Assembly: GCF_016587355.1 (NCBI RefSeq)
Contig: NZ_BNJF01000001.1
Span: 3,749,721 to 3,813,720, forward strand
Origin: Ktedonospora formicarum
Lineage (GTDB): Bacteria; Chloroflexota; Ktedonobacteria; Ktedonobacterales; Ktedonobacteraceae
DNA length: 64,000 bases
Direction of reading: 5' to 3'
In this document: piece by piece, positions 57,045 through 64,000 of the stretch
How positions within the stretch are numbered: position 1 is the first letter of the stretch
How the letters are laid out: each line of letters begins with the position of its first letter
The notes under the pieces: generated by a model
Database searches by the model: none
What the model saw: only the letters and a program-made list of their open reading frames with translations
What the model was told of the DNA's origin: nothing
Program-made: the position numbers and the translations under genes

Positions 57045-59291
57045 TTAGTGCTCCCAATGGTCGGAGATCGCGACCTCGAAGTCTGGAATGTGGACGCGCT
57101 TCAGATACTTCAAGCAGCTTTCCTTCATAGCCTGTGCCAGGATGACAGCGCACTCGTTCGCCATCCCCTCCGGTGCCTCCAGAACTATCTCGTCGTGAAC
57201 TACCGCAACTATCTTTGCAGCTTCGGGGAGTCTCTCGTAGGCCAGCGCCAGGGCCAGCTTCGTGATGTCTGCCGAACTCCCCTGGATCGGTGAGTTACAT
57301 GCTCTCCGCTCAATCGCAGACCGGATCTTGTTGTAGTCCTTCGAGCGCCGATCTGGCAGACTACCGTAGAACCGCTTTCTTCCACTCACGGTAGTGGAGT
57401 AGAAGTTGCTGGTGCCAAGCGCACGCTGCCTCTTGAGCCACTGGACAACACCTGGATACAGCGCGAAGTATTTGTCCATTAACTCCTGGGCTTTTTCCTT
57501 GGTGATCTTGAGTGTCCTGGCGAGCTTGGCTGCGCTCATGCCGTAGACCAGACCAAAGTTAATGGTCTTGGCTACCTGTCGGTAACTCACCCCGGTGCCA
57601 GGAACGCACGCGGTCCTCACGTCCACACCCTCACCCAGACCAAACATCATGCGAGCGGTAGCTGAGTGCAGATCCACACCGTCAGCAAAGAACTTGAGCA
57701 TGTTTCTATCGCCAGAGAGGTCTGCCAGGATGCGAAGCTCAATGTTGGGGTAGTCACTGGTGATCAGCTTGAATCCAGCCATTGCTACCACACAGGCTCG
57801 CAAGCGTTTCCCGTCAGCGGTCTTGCTCGGTATCTGCTGCCAGGGCGGATCAAAGAAGCTGCTGCGTCCGGTATCAGCACCAATCTGGTGTGCGCTTGGA
57901 TAGATACGCCTCGTCACCGGGTGGATCTTGGCGAGCAGGTTGTCACCGAACTTGGTCGGGAACATCTGAGCCGCACGCCACTCCTTCAGTAGGTCTACCT
58001 CTGGATACATCCCTTCAGGTAGGTCAGCCAGGGCATCGGCGCTGGTGCTCTGCAAAGGAATCTTCAACTCCGTGAATGCATCGAGCATCTGTGGAACACT
58101 GCCCAGGTTGATTGGCTCATAGCAGAGATTGCGGTTCTTGTGCAGAGTGTTGAGGTACTCATCCTCGTCTGGTTTTTGGTGCTTCTGCTCCCAGGCTCCC
58201 ATCATTGCGTCCGTGTACTCTTCCAGGCTGCACTCGCGTTCCTCCGCTGTGTACTGCTCAACCGCGCTCTTATAGTGCCTATCTCGCTCAATCAACCACT
58301 CTGCATAGGGCGAATGACTCAGCAGCTTCGGGACACCAGGGTTGGGGTACAACTCCCGAAACTCGGCCATCTCACGCTTCTTAAACTCACCCCATCCTTT
58401 CGTCTGACCAGTGGCCTCGAACGCTGCCTTGATTCTGGCCTCCTCTGCTTCCAGTGCATTCTTCCACTGCTTGTACTTCTGCATCTGGCCTCGGAAGCGA
58501 CGAGCACGCACGCGAACAATCGCCTCTCCAAAGACCTCGATAGCCTTCTCACCAAGTCCCGTTGCCAGGGCTGCTTTCTCGTCAATCACCTCTCGCCACC
58601 CAGGCTCGTTGACATGAATGCCGTTGTACTCAATACTGGCAACTGCTGGCAGCGCCCGGTGCTCCAGGTTAACAGTGTGACCGAGTTTTAGATCTCGAAG
58701 CTTCAATGTTTGCTGTGTAACTATATTTTCCAACACTTCAACATCTTGCGCCATGTAAAGGAGTGTCTTTTCTGAGAAGGGCGCATACCAAAGCTCTGGA
58801 TGCTTATCCATCCCGATAAAGATGTTGCGTTCTTCCTTGGAGACTTCCAGACCGTAGCGAGCGGCGATAGCCTTGAGGTTGAACTCGATGCCCTTCTGAC
58901 GCCCACCTGTCTTGCCCAGGCCCAGGATCACCTGCTCGGCCAACATTACGTCGTAGCACTTCGCGATACTGACACCGAAACATCGCCTGACAAACTTCCA
59001 ATCGAAGGAAAGGTTCATTCCGACGACCTTCAAATCATTGAAGAGATCTGCAAGGTACTGCCCTGCTACCAAGAACGCCTGCCTGCTCCACATGCGCACG
59101 TCGACAATCACTGGCATGTAGCCGAACTGCATGAATTGAAGCGAGATGAGACGATCATCGATGAAGGAGAGTCCAGTTGTCTCGGTATCGAATGCTACTG
59201 GAAGAGTAGGCCGAGATGCATAACTTTGCACCATCTGAATGAGGTCGTCCACAGAGTCGATCAGCGTGTATGTTTCTAGTTGAGTCTGCAA
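57045..59291 (-). CDS. Family A DNA polymerase with 3'-5' exonuclease
   Basis: 748 residues. The proofreading exonuclease domain shows VAFDTETTGLSFIDD (Exo I), LSFDWKFVRR (Exo II) and YMAQDVEVL (Exo III). The polymerase domain shows motif A DYPNIELRILADLSGD, motif B RQVAKTINFGLVYGMSA and motif C VAVVHDEIVLE. No 5'-3' exonuclease domain, so this is a phage-type replicative polymerase rather than host PolA. Phe in the INFG position of motif B matches E. coli Pol I rather than the Tyr of T7 polymerase. About 200 residues between the exo and pol domains form an insert. TTG start with GGGGG upstream, overlapping the small coiled protein by 16 bases. Confidence 0.95.
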   Translation of the reverse strand: MQTQLETYTLIDSVDDLIQMVQSYASRPTLPVAFDTETTGLSFIDDRLISLQFMQFGYMPVIVDVRMWSRQAFLVAGQYLADLFNDLKVVGMNLSFDWKFVRRCFGVSIAKCYDVMLAEQVILGLGKTGGRQKGIEFNLKAIAARYGLEVSKEERNIFIGMDKHPELWYAPFSEKTLLYMAQDVEVLENIVTQQTLKLRDLKLGHTVNLEHRALPAVASIEYNGIHVNEPGWREVIDEKAALATGLGEKAIEVFGEAIVRVRARRFRGQMQKYKQWKNALEAEEARIKAAFEATGQTKGWGEFKKREMAEFRELYPNPGVPKLLSHSPYAEWLIERDRHYKSAVEQYTAEERECSLEEYTDAMMGAWEQKHQKPDEDEYLNTLHKNRNLCYEPINLGSVPQMLDAFTELKIPLQSTSADALADLPEGMYPEVDLLKEWRAAQMFPTKFGDNLLAKIHPVTRRIYPSAHQIGADTGRSSFFDPPWQQIPSKTADGKRLRACVVAMAGFKLITSDYPNIELRILADLSGDRNMLKFFADGVDLHSATARMMFGLGEGVDVRTACVPGTGVSYRQVAKTINFGLVYGMSAAKLARTLKITKEKAQELMDKYFALYPGVVQWLKRQRALGTSNFYSTTVSGRKRFYGSLPDRRSKDYNKIRSAIERRACNSPIQGSSADITKLALALAYERLPEAAKIVAVVHDEIVLEAPEGMANECAVILAQAMKESCLKYLKRVHIPDFEVAISDHWEH

Positions 59292-59518
59292 TGTGCTACC
59301 CCCTTCTTCGCAAGCTGTTCGTAGAGAAATACGGCAAGGTACTGGTCGAGGTCGAGGGGCTGAAGCCCCTCTGCAACCTCTTCAAGTGTCTGTTCCAAGA
59401 GCATCTCTGCCAGCATGCGCTTCATGTTATCGAGTTGTATTCGCTTCAGGTCATCGAGTATTTCCGCCTGTAATTGCTTCAGGTCATCGATGAATGCGTT
59501 GATCTCCTCATCGCTCAT
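59276..59518 (-). CDS. Small coiled-coil phage-region protein
   Basis: About 80 residues, strongly charged and helical (EEINAFIDDLKQLQAEILDD, then LKRIQLDNMKRMLAEMLLEQ), with leucines in a heptad-like pattern. ATG at 59518 with GAGG nine bases upstream. Overlaps both neighbours. An oligomeric adaptor is possible; no family recognised. Confidence 0.6.
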   Translation of the reverse strand: MSDEEINAFIDDLKQLQAEILDDLKRIQLDNMKRMLAEMLLEQTLEEVAEGLQPLDLDQYLAVFLYEQLAKKGVAHCRLN

Positions 59519-60347
59519 CTTCAACTACCTCTGATCCGATGTAGGTTTCGGAGTGACTCGTGAAGCCCATCGGCATCGTGTAGGGATCGAGAATCACCCA
59601 GAAGCCTGACACCATTCGCCGCATCGTTGAAGGGTTACGCTGGACGTACTCAAAGGATTTATCTTGGAAGAGGCCGCCAGCTTCGACACACCAGAACTTA
59701 TTGCTGGCATCGCGAGTGACACCCAGATGATGCGCGTGACCTGTCATGACGTTCTTCTGCTCCATGAGCGCCATCGCAGTTGGTGTTCCGAACGGAGCCT
59801 TGAACTGCGCTGGATGCGTGAACACCCAGGTCATGCTCCCGTTCTTATCCGGCACACCTTCCAGGGTGGGATTATCAGAGACGACGATGTCACCTTCCTT
59901 GATCAGGATGCCCAGGTCGGGAGAGATGCTACTCACGAGGCCAGTCATACGCTCGTGGTCGCCGAGCTTCTTAATCCATCTGTAATCGTGATTCCCCCTG
60001 CTGATCACTTGATAGCCGCCAGTCTGTCGCAGGTCTGCTGCGATTTGCAGGATGATGTTGCTTGCAATCTCCTTCTCCTGTATCCATGTCAAGCTGTAGT
60101 CTGTTTGTCCGTACCCACTAAACTTATGCATGTCGAACAGGTCGCCGAGCCAAAGAACACACTGAATGTTAAAGCGGTGGATGGTTTCGCGCATCTTCGC
60201 CAGGAGCTTGCGGTCCCCATAGGGAAGATGTGCGTCACTTGCCACGAGGATACGAGTCTCGTGGATTTTCTGTCGAATCGAATAGTCCTCTGCTTCCCAA
60301 CCACCGAACGCTGCATTAATTTCGTGGAGATATTGTTCCTTGCTCAT
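59508..60347 (-). CDS. Calcineurin-like metallophosphoesterase
   Basis: 279 residues from the ATG at 60347. Two-metal motifs in order: ILVASDAHLP (D-x-H), WLGDLFDMH (GD), SRGNHDYRW (GNHD), VFTHPAQF and TGHAHHLG (GH-x-H). Phage relatives act in DNA metabolism, on nucleotides, or together with nucleases in the manner of SbcD. With the Cas4-like nuclease and polymerase downstream, DNA-end processing is a reasonable guess. Overlaps the small coiled protein by 11 bases. Confidence 0.88.
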   Translation of the reverse strand: MSKEQYLHEINAAFGGWEAEDYSIRQKIHETRILVASDAHLPYGDRKLLAKMRETIHRFNIQCVLWLGDLFDMHKFSGYGQTDYSLTWIQEKEIASNIILQIAADLRQTGGYQVISRGNHDYRWIKKLGDHERMTGLVSSISPDLGILIKEGDIVVSDNPTLEGVPDKNGSMTWVFTHPAQFKAPFGTPTAMALMEQKNVMTGHAHHLGVTRDASNKFWCVEAGGLFQDKSFEYVQRNPSTMRRMVSGFWVILDPYTMPMGFTSHSETYIGSEVVEDER

Positions 60348-60351
60348 AGGT

Positions 60352-60591
60352 TTACCTGATTCCTTCTGCGATGAGGTAGTGTAGTTTCTGAGAGAGTGCA
60401 GATAGTGATATTCCATAGTCATTGATTATTTCCGCAAGCGTTCTGCGTTGCTCACGTGGTAATGCTTTCTGCTGCTGACACTCAGCCAGCAACAGCGCCC
60501 AACACTGGCGACACATCTTGCGGTTTGCAATTCCGCGCCCGTCTTCCCCTGGCTTCCAGACAGGCTCGTTACAATGAATGCACCTTCTCAT
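60352..60591 (-). CDS. Small zinc-finger protein with a helical C-terminus
   Basis: 79 residues. Two CxxC pairs (CIHCNEPVW and MCRQCWALL) suggest one zinc site; the C-terminal part (LAEIINDYGISLSALSQKLH) could be a helix-turn-helix. The ATG overlaps the kinase stop (ATGA). A small DNA-binding regulator is plausible but not proven. Confidence 0.65.
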   Translation of the reverse strand: MRRCIHCNEPVWKPGEDGRGIANRKMCRQCWALLLAECQQQKALPREQRRTLAEIINDYGISLSALSQKLHYLIAEGIR

Positions 60592-61106
60592 AATGCGAGT
60601 ACCTGCCTGACTAACTCTTCAACGGGAAGTGACGCGTCGAGACATATATCAATATAATGTGGTGGAAGAGGTCGGTCGATTGGGTGGTTCCTGCTTTCCT
60701 CGCTCGCTGGCCTTCTGGCTTGCAGTGTTGCGAGGTCTGTCTGGAGCTTCACAATCGTAAAACCGAGCGCCTTCACGGTGAGAGCCTGAGAGATGGACCG
60801 CACATTGTCAAACGCGGCATCGGGCCGACCAAGACGAAACCATTCCTCTACCGACTCGTGAATAAATTCAGGGCGATGCGCGAAATCAATCATCTCGCCA
60901 AATGCATTGATAAACGGGCGGAAAAATTCTTTCCTGGCGTTCATCTCACCGACCGTGGTAGGCCGGAAGGGATATAGGGCGCGAGCGGCTTTTTCTTTCA
61001 GACTATCTGTGTAGTTGATCCACAGAAATTCCTTCGCCGTTAACGCCTGTGCCAGCGTCGTTTTTCCCGATCCAATTGGACCATGCAATGCGATCAAACG
61101 GGTCAT
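60588..61106 (-). CDS. P-loop kinase, deoxynucleoside monophosphate kinase-like
   Basis: 172 residues. Walker A LIALHGPIGSGKTTLAQALT at the N-terminus, then FLWINYTDSLKEKAARALYP and FDNVRSISQALTVKALGF, the layout of phage dNMP kinases. It probably supplies dNTP precursors during replication. GGGGGAGATTA precedes the ATG, and the upstream gene's stop overlaps the ATG (TAATG). Confidence 0.75.
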   Translation of the reverse strand: MTRLIALHGPIGSGKTTLAQALTAKEFLWINYTDSLKEKAARALYPFRPTTVGEMNARKEFFRPFINAFGEMIDFAHRPEFIHESVEEWFRLGRPDAAFDNVRSISQALTVKALGFTIVKLQTDLATLQARRPASEESRNHPIDRPLPPHYIDICLDASLPVEELVRQVLAL

Positions 61107-61369
61107 TAATCTCCCCCATTCAAGAACGTCGATACTTGGCGACAGATGCGCTGGTAACGCCTCTCAGTGTGGCCGGGAAAGCCAGAATGCCTACCAGCTT
61201 CTCGGAGCGAGCATCCCTCTATGACAAAGCTCAGAAAATGTTTATCCTCCGGTTTGAGGATCTTGATAGCTGTTGAGAGGTCTATGCGCTCCTCAAGAGA
61301 AATGTCTTCGAGGTTCTTGAGTAGGAGAGCAACCAACTGCTGTGTGTACAATCGCGCTTCCTTTCCCAA
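61106..61369 (-). CDS. Sigma-region-4-like HTH protein
   Basis: 87 residues. The C-terminal half (LKPEDKHFLSFVIEGCSLRE, then AGRHSGFPGHTERRYQRICR) has the pattern of sigma factor region 4 and related HTH activators: a start helix, then a two-helix DNA-binding unit. No region 2 is present, so it is not a full sigma factor. TTG start with a weak RBS. Possibly a late-gene regulator of the element. Confidence 0.65.
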   Translation of the reverse strand: MGKEARLYTQQLVALLLKNLEDISLEERIDLSTAIKILKPEDKHFLSFVIEGCSLREAGRHSGFPGHTERRYQRICRQVSTFLNGGD

Positions 61370-61400
61370 TACTACACGAAGGTTAATGGCTGCGGAAGAG

Positions 61401-61796
61401 TTAGTTTCTCAACGTGTTTCGATGTGTTTCAGCGTCATTCACCAGTGCTAAATACTCGATGTAATCCACCAGAACCGCACGACGACGCAGGTTTTTCCCG
61501 CGAATGACGACACATGCGTTACGCCAGCCTATGCGCTTGGCTTCGTCGAGAATTTTCCACAACCAGTTGAGGTCTACCTTAAAGTATCTCGTCCCGCCTA
61601 TGTCGAGGGTTTGATACACCTTTGCCTCAACTAAGAGTGAACATTCCTCCACCATGACATCCCCTGGCATGCCCTGAAGTGCTCCAGAAAGGGGAACCCG
61701 TTTGGCGCTGCTGAAGCCCTGGCTACGCAAATCGGCGGCGAGATCGATTTCGTTTTGTCTTCCTCTGTTCTTTGCGCGCCGTTGCTGGTCGCCCAT
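61401..61796 (-). CDS. Resolvase-like PD-(D/E)XK nuclease
   Basis: 131 residues. Hjc-like arrangement: Glu in GRQNEIDLAADLRSQGFSSA, then GMPGDVMVEECSLLVEAKVY with the Asp and Glu-x-Lys pair of the nuclease core. Compact size fits a Holliday-junction resolvase or related small endonuclease. GAAGGGAGACAGCG precedes the ATG. Overlaps the upstream gene by 74 bases. Confidence 0.75.
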   Translation of the reverse strand: MGDQQRRAKNRGRQNEIDLAADLRSQGFSSAKRVPLSGALQGMPGDVMVEECSLLVEAKVYQTLDIGGTRYFKVDLNWLWKILDEAKRIGWRNACVVIRGKNLRRRAVLVDYIEYLALVNDAETHRNTLRN

Positions 61797-62115
61797 CGCT
61801 GTCTCCCTTCAAATAACTGTCTACGTTGATTTCTTCCTGGTAGATATGGCAGTAACTCATAATCAAGAGGTCTGCCGCCAATGTGACACACTGCTGGAGG
61901 TTGGGAGGGAGTGCCGCGACAAAGGCTTCTGTTTCCTGGTCGGTACGAGGCCGGGAGCCTGGAATGTGATCCGCTGCATCTTCAAACGCCTCTTGGATCT
62001 CTCGGCCAAGACCTAGCTCGTCCAGTTCCCTCCACGCTCCCCGCTTCCAGAGCAAAATTACCGCTCTCATTGCTACAGCGCGATCCATGCACCTGACATC
62101 GTAATAGGAACTCAA
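61723..62115 (-). CDS. Hypothetical helical phage-region protein
   Basis: About 130 residues, mostly helical, ending in a very basic tail (ARKEQRKTKRNRSRRRF). A TTG at 62115 overlaps the helicase stop (TTGA) and follows GAGGAAGAG; an ATG at 62088 (MDRAVAMRAVIL) is the alternative. No family recognised. The basic tail suggests nucleic-acid contact. Confidence 0.55.
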   Translation of the reverse strand: MSSYYDVRCMDRAVAMRAVILLWKRGAWRELDELGLGREIQEAFEDAADHIPGSRPRTDQETEAFVAALPPNLQQCVTLAADLLIMSYCHIYQEEINVDSYLKGDSDGRPATARKEQRKTKRNRSRRRFA

Positions 62116-63065
62116 GCTGCTATCTCTTCCTCGTCTTTCAGGTCGTTCCATAATGCGTACCTGGGAATGTACGTCATCGGGACTATGATGTTTGCCTCAC
62201 CATCGCGTTGCTTTTCGATGATAGCCTCCGCTACTTCACCCTCACTCATCGCATCAATTGGTGACTTCTCAGCGTATAACTCTGGCCGATGGAGCAGGAT
62301 CAGATTGTCCGTGTCCTGCATAATCCTGTCAGAACCGTACAGGTCTGCCGCAGTGGGTCGAGGGTCTTTACGCTTCATGCTCTCGCGGTTCAACTGTGCC
62401 AGGACGTACCCTGGAGCGTAGTTGCGAGCCAAGTCGTGTAACGCCCGTGATACCTGGCCTAGTGAGAAGGACTGATTACCAGTCTTGTTCGCTAGGTCGG
62501 TTGGAACCAGACCGATGTGGTCTACCAACCAGAATCCGCAGGCCATGCCAGTCTTGCTCTTGACCGTCACGAAGTCACGAATCTTGTCTACGTTGTGTGC
62601 GCCTCGCATGTAGACGATTGGAAGATCTTTGAGGATCTTGCCAGCCTTCTGTACCCTTCTGCGCTCCTCCGGTGAGTAGTAGCCACTGGAGAGGCTCTTG
62701 ATTGGGACACCAGCAATCTGACCGATCAGACGCTTCATACATGTCTCAGGCTCCATCTCCAAGAGGCTGATGCGAACCTGCAAGCCTGGATACTCTTTCT
62801 GGAATGTCCTGGCGACGTTGATCGCGACTGACATGCCAAAGGAGGATTTACCAACCCCTGACCGTCCAGCCACCACAGTGAGTTCGTTCGCCTCACCTGG
62901 GATCTCGTCGCTCCTGAACCGGATGCCTCCGGTCTTCACATCGAGCCTTTCAAACCCGCTCCGGTAGCCCCACACATGTGTTGGATGCATGTAGCGGTAC
63001 TCTAGTGTTTCCAGCGTTCGGTCAATCGCGTCAGCCTGTGTCACCGCAAAGTCTGCTAGGCTCAT
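62112..63065 (-). CDS. DnaB-like replicative helicase (RecA-fold only)
   Basis: 317 residues. Walker A VVAGRSGVGKSSFGMSVAIN, LLEMEPETCMKRLI, Walker B region GFWLVDHIGLV, and the arginine-rich LAQLNRESMKRKDPRPTAAD followed by DRIMQDTDNLILLHRP, all typical of the DnaB/KaiC ATPase domain. The usual N-terminal DnaB domain (about 150 residues) is absent, so hexamer assembly or primase contact must differ from the host. ATAGGAGG precedes the ATG. Next upstream is the winged-helix gene, ten bases away. Confidence 0.88.
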   Translation of the reverse strand: MSLADFAVTQADAIDRTLETLEYRYMHPTHVWGYRSGFERLDVKTGGIRFRSDEIPGEANELTVVAGRSGVGKSSFGMSVAINVARTFQKEYPGLQVRISLLEMEPETCMKRLIGQIAGVPIKSLSSGYYSPEERRRVQKAGKILKDLPIVYMRGAHNVDKIRDFVTVKSKTGMACGFWLVDHIGLVPTDLANKTGNQSFSLGQVSRALHDLARNYAPGYVLAQLNRESMKRKDPRPTAADLYGSDRIMQDTDNLILLHRPELYAEKSPIDAMSEGEVAEAIIEKQRDGEANIIVPMTYIPRYALWNDLKDEEEIAA

Positions 63066-63075
63066 ACAACACCTC

Positions 63076-63876
63076 CTATTCTTCGTCGCCTAGTAGATCT
63101 GCAAGCGGCAGTTTGGGTATCGTTCTGACCAAGTGTCTGTACTTGTCGATAGTCTCTCGTGACTTCTGCGCCCTGATGCGGTCGATCTCCTCATCTGATA
63201 ACCCATCCTCATTCCCGTTCCAGGGCTTTCGCAACGATTGCTGCTGCTTCTGCACTGGTCGTGATTGTGGCTGTGGAGCCTCCGTTGTGCCTTCTGTTCG
63301 GACCATTGTTTTGATGTAGGCGAACATGTTTGGCCGATATTTCTCGACGTTACCGACTGAGTAACGACGGATCATGGTCAGAAGCAGTGTTGCTGGCCCC
63401 ATTCCCGATGCCGTGTTCTTCTCCGCAATCTCGGCCAGTTGCCTGCGCTGCTCCTTGTCGAAGGGCTTCTCTGTTGGTAGAACCGTGTTCATCACCCGCT
63501 CGATGAAGGCCATCAGCTTGAGTCTCCGTCTCGCATACGGACTGTGTGGCTGGTGTACCGAGCCAGTTGTGTCCATCGCATCGATGTACGCAGCGTCCTG
63601 ATCCAGAGGATCAATCTCAACCGGGTCTTCACCTATCCCTGGCTCCTGGGACACAGGCTCAGTCAGGCGATAGATGTACCCGGAAGGGCTGCGCGTCACC
63701 TCAACGAAACCAAGCTCGACAAGCTCATTACGAGCATTCCATACCGATGTGCGAGACGTACTGCCAAGTAACTCGCGGGCTTCGGTGTCAGAGAGCGCCA
63801 CCTCGGAGGGCGACAGCACCAGATGCAACAGCAGGACAGCAGCAGCGCGAGACTTAACTGCTGCAACGTTCATCAT
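63076..63876 (-). CDS. Winged-helix replication protein, possible initiator or helicase loader
   Basis: 266 residues. The N-terminal 75 form a winged-helix domain (LSDTEARELLGSTSRTSVWN, then ARNELVELGFVEVTRSPSGY). The middle helical region (RRRLKLMAFIERVMNTVLPT) and the acidic C-terminal part (LPLADLLGDEE) follow a basic linker. The layout (DNA-binding domain plus helical module directly before a helicase gene) is typical of phage initiators or DnaD-like loaders. AGAGGTGCTAG precedes tandem ATGs at 63876. Confidence 0.7.
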   Translation of the reverse strand: MMNVAAVKSRAAAVLLLHLVLSPSEVALSDTEARELLGSTSRTSVWNARNELVELGFVEVTRSPSGYIYRLTEPVSQEPGIGEDPVEIDPLDQDAAYIDAMDTTGSVHQPHSPYARRRLKLMAFIERVMNTVLPTEKPFDKEQRRQLAEIAEKNTASGMGPATLLLTMIRRYSVGNVEKYRPNMFAYIKTMVRTEGTTEAPQPQSRPVQKQQQSLRKPWNGNEDGLSDEEIDRIRAQKSRETIDKYRHLVRTIPKLPLADLLGDEE

Positions 63877-63927
63877 CTAGCACCTCTTTCCGAGAGGGCC
63901 AACCGCAAAGCGGCCAGCCCGAACAAC

Positions 63928-64000
63928 TTACCAGCGAGCGCGACCACCAGAAGGGGCAGCAGAGAGATACTTCTCACGGATCTGTGCAGCAGTGATACCA
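63928..64000 (-). CDS. C-terminal end of a phage-region protein (truncated by the window)
   Basis: The minus-strand frame open to the window edge ends ITAAQIREKYLSAAPSGGR and ARW, then a TAA at 63928-63930. Too short for assignment. A GC-rich hairpin (GGCCAACCGCAAAGCGGCC, about 63898-63916) lies downstream of the stop. Confidence 0.5.
   Translation of the reverse strand, partial: GITAAQIREKYLSAAPSGGRARW

Larger units (their letters stand above)
53341..64000 (-). mobile_element. Phage-derived replication and recombination region (right end beyond the window)
   Basis: About 20 short, mostly overlapping minus-strand genes. Recognised functions are replication initiation, helicase, primase, family A polymerase, Cas4/RecB-like nuclease, resolvase-like nuclease, nucleotide kinase, metallophosphoesterase and small zinc proteins. 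This combination and packing is typical of a phage early region. No integrase, structural or lysis gene is visible within 10.7 kb, so its state (prophage, remnant, or other element) is unresolved. The left boundary is set at the terminator before mutS; no attachment repeat was identified. None of the host-type palindromic repeats occurs inside it. Confidence 0.8.

Noticed and set aside
1..64000. CRISPR arrays
   Set aside because: No regularly spaced short direct repeats were found; the palindromic elements are dispersed, not arrayed.

Overview
The window looks like a piece of a Ktedonobacteria-type (Chloroflexota) chromosome that runs into a phage-derived replication region at its right end. 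The lineage call is an inference. It rests on the mix of an actinobacteria-like pentose-phosphate set with opcA, several family-9 glycosyltransferases, a YacL-type PIN/TRAM protein, ClpC, a non-mevalonate isoprenoid pathway, zinc-ribbon/proline-rich single-pass proteins, and many lineage-restricted hypotheticals. No rRNA is present to settle it.

Layout. 1-6.2 kb: the 5' part of ftsZ (minus strand), a lone receiver-domain response regulator, a DUF815 AAA+ ATPase, a hypothetical, tRNA-Arg(TCG) with its own promoter and terminator, and a sarcosine-oxidase-like flavoenzyme. 6.7-11.5 kb (plus strand): an aroA-like gene broken by two single-base frameshifts, a small hypothetical, a radical SAM protein and a zinc-ribbon membrane protein. 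11.5-18.3 kb (minus): four family-9 (heptosyltransferase-like) glycosyltransferases with a GNAT acetyltransferase and an IMP-cyclohydrolase-like protein. 18.4-31 kb: ispE, a TIM-barrel putative hydrolase, DUF202, purine nucleoside phosphorylase, two paralogous anchored proteins, tatA, pterin dehydratase, a methyltransferase, an NAD(P)-binding protein, ispF, ispD and a yacL-like gene. 31-39 kb: radA, clpC, rpsA (four S1 repeats), a Nudix hydrolase and a small anchored protein. 39.5-50.3 kb (minus): a P1-family peptidase, then rpe, pgl, opcA, zwf, gnd, tal and tkt, a nearly complete pentose-phosphate pathway. 50.4-53.3 kb: mutS.

53.3-64 kb (minus) is a densely packed run of short overlapping genes unlike the rest. 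From its upstream (right) end it encodes a winged-helix replication protein, a short DnaB-like helicase, a resolvase-like nuclease, a sigma-region-4-like HTH protein, a dNMP-kinase-like P-loop protein, small zinc-finger proteins, a metallophosphoesterase, a family A DNA polymerase, a CHC2/TOPRIM primase, a Cas4/RecB-like nuclease, and finally five tiny membrane peptides and a 49-aa protein. This is a phage replication/recombination module. No integrase, capsid, terminase or lysin gene is in view, so whether it is an intact prophage cannot be decided here.

Two non-coding themes stand out. First, a family of about 60-210 bp imperfect palindromes with ends like CTTATGCGAAAACC / GGTTTTCGCATAAG recurs in intergenic DNA, often just upstream of start codons, with a concentration in the pentose-phosphate cluster and no copy in the phage region. 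Second, many gene ends carry unusually long, nearly perfect inverted repeats (arms of about 15-32 bp) with unrelated sequences and usually no U-tract. Two near-identical sigma70-type promoters, one for clpC and one 575 bp upstream with no gene after it, and a structured stretch upstream of tatA, are candidates for unannotated RNAs.
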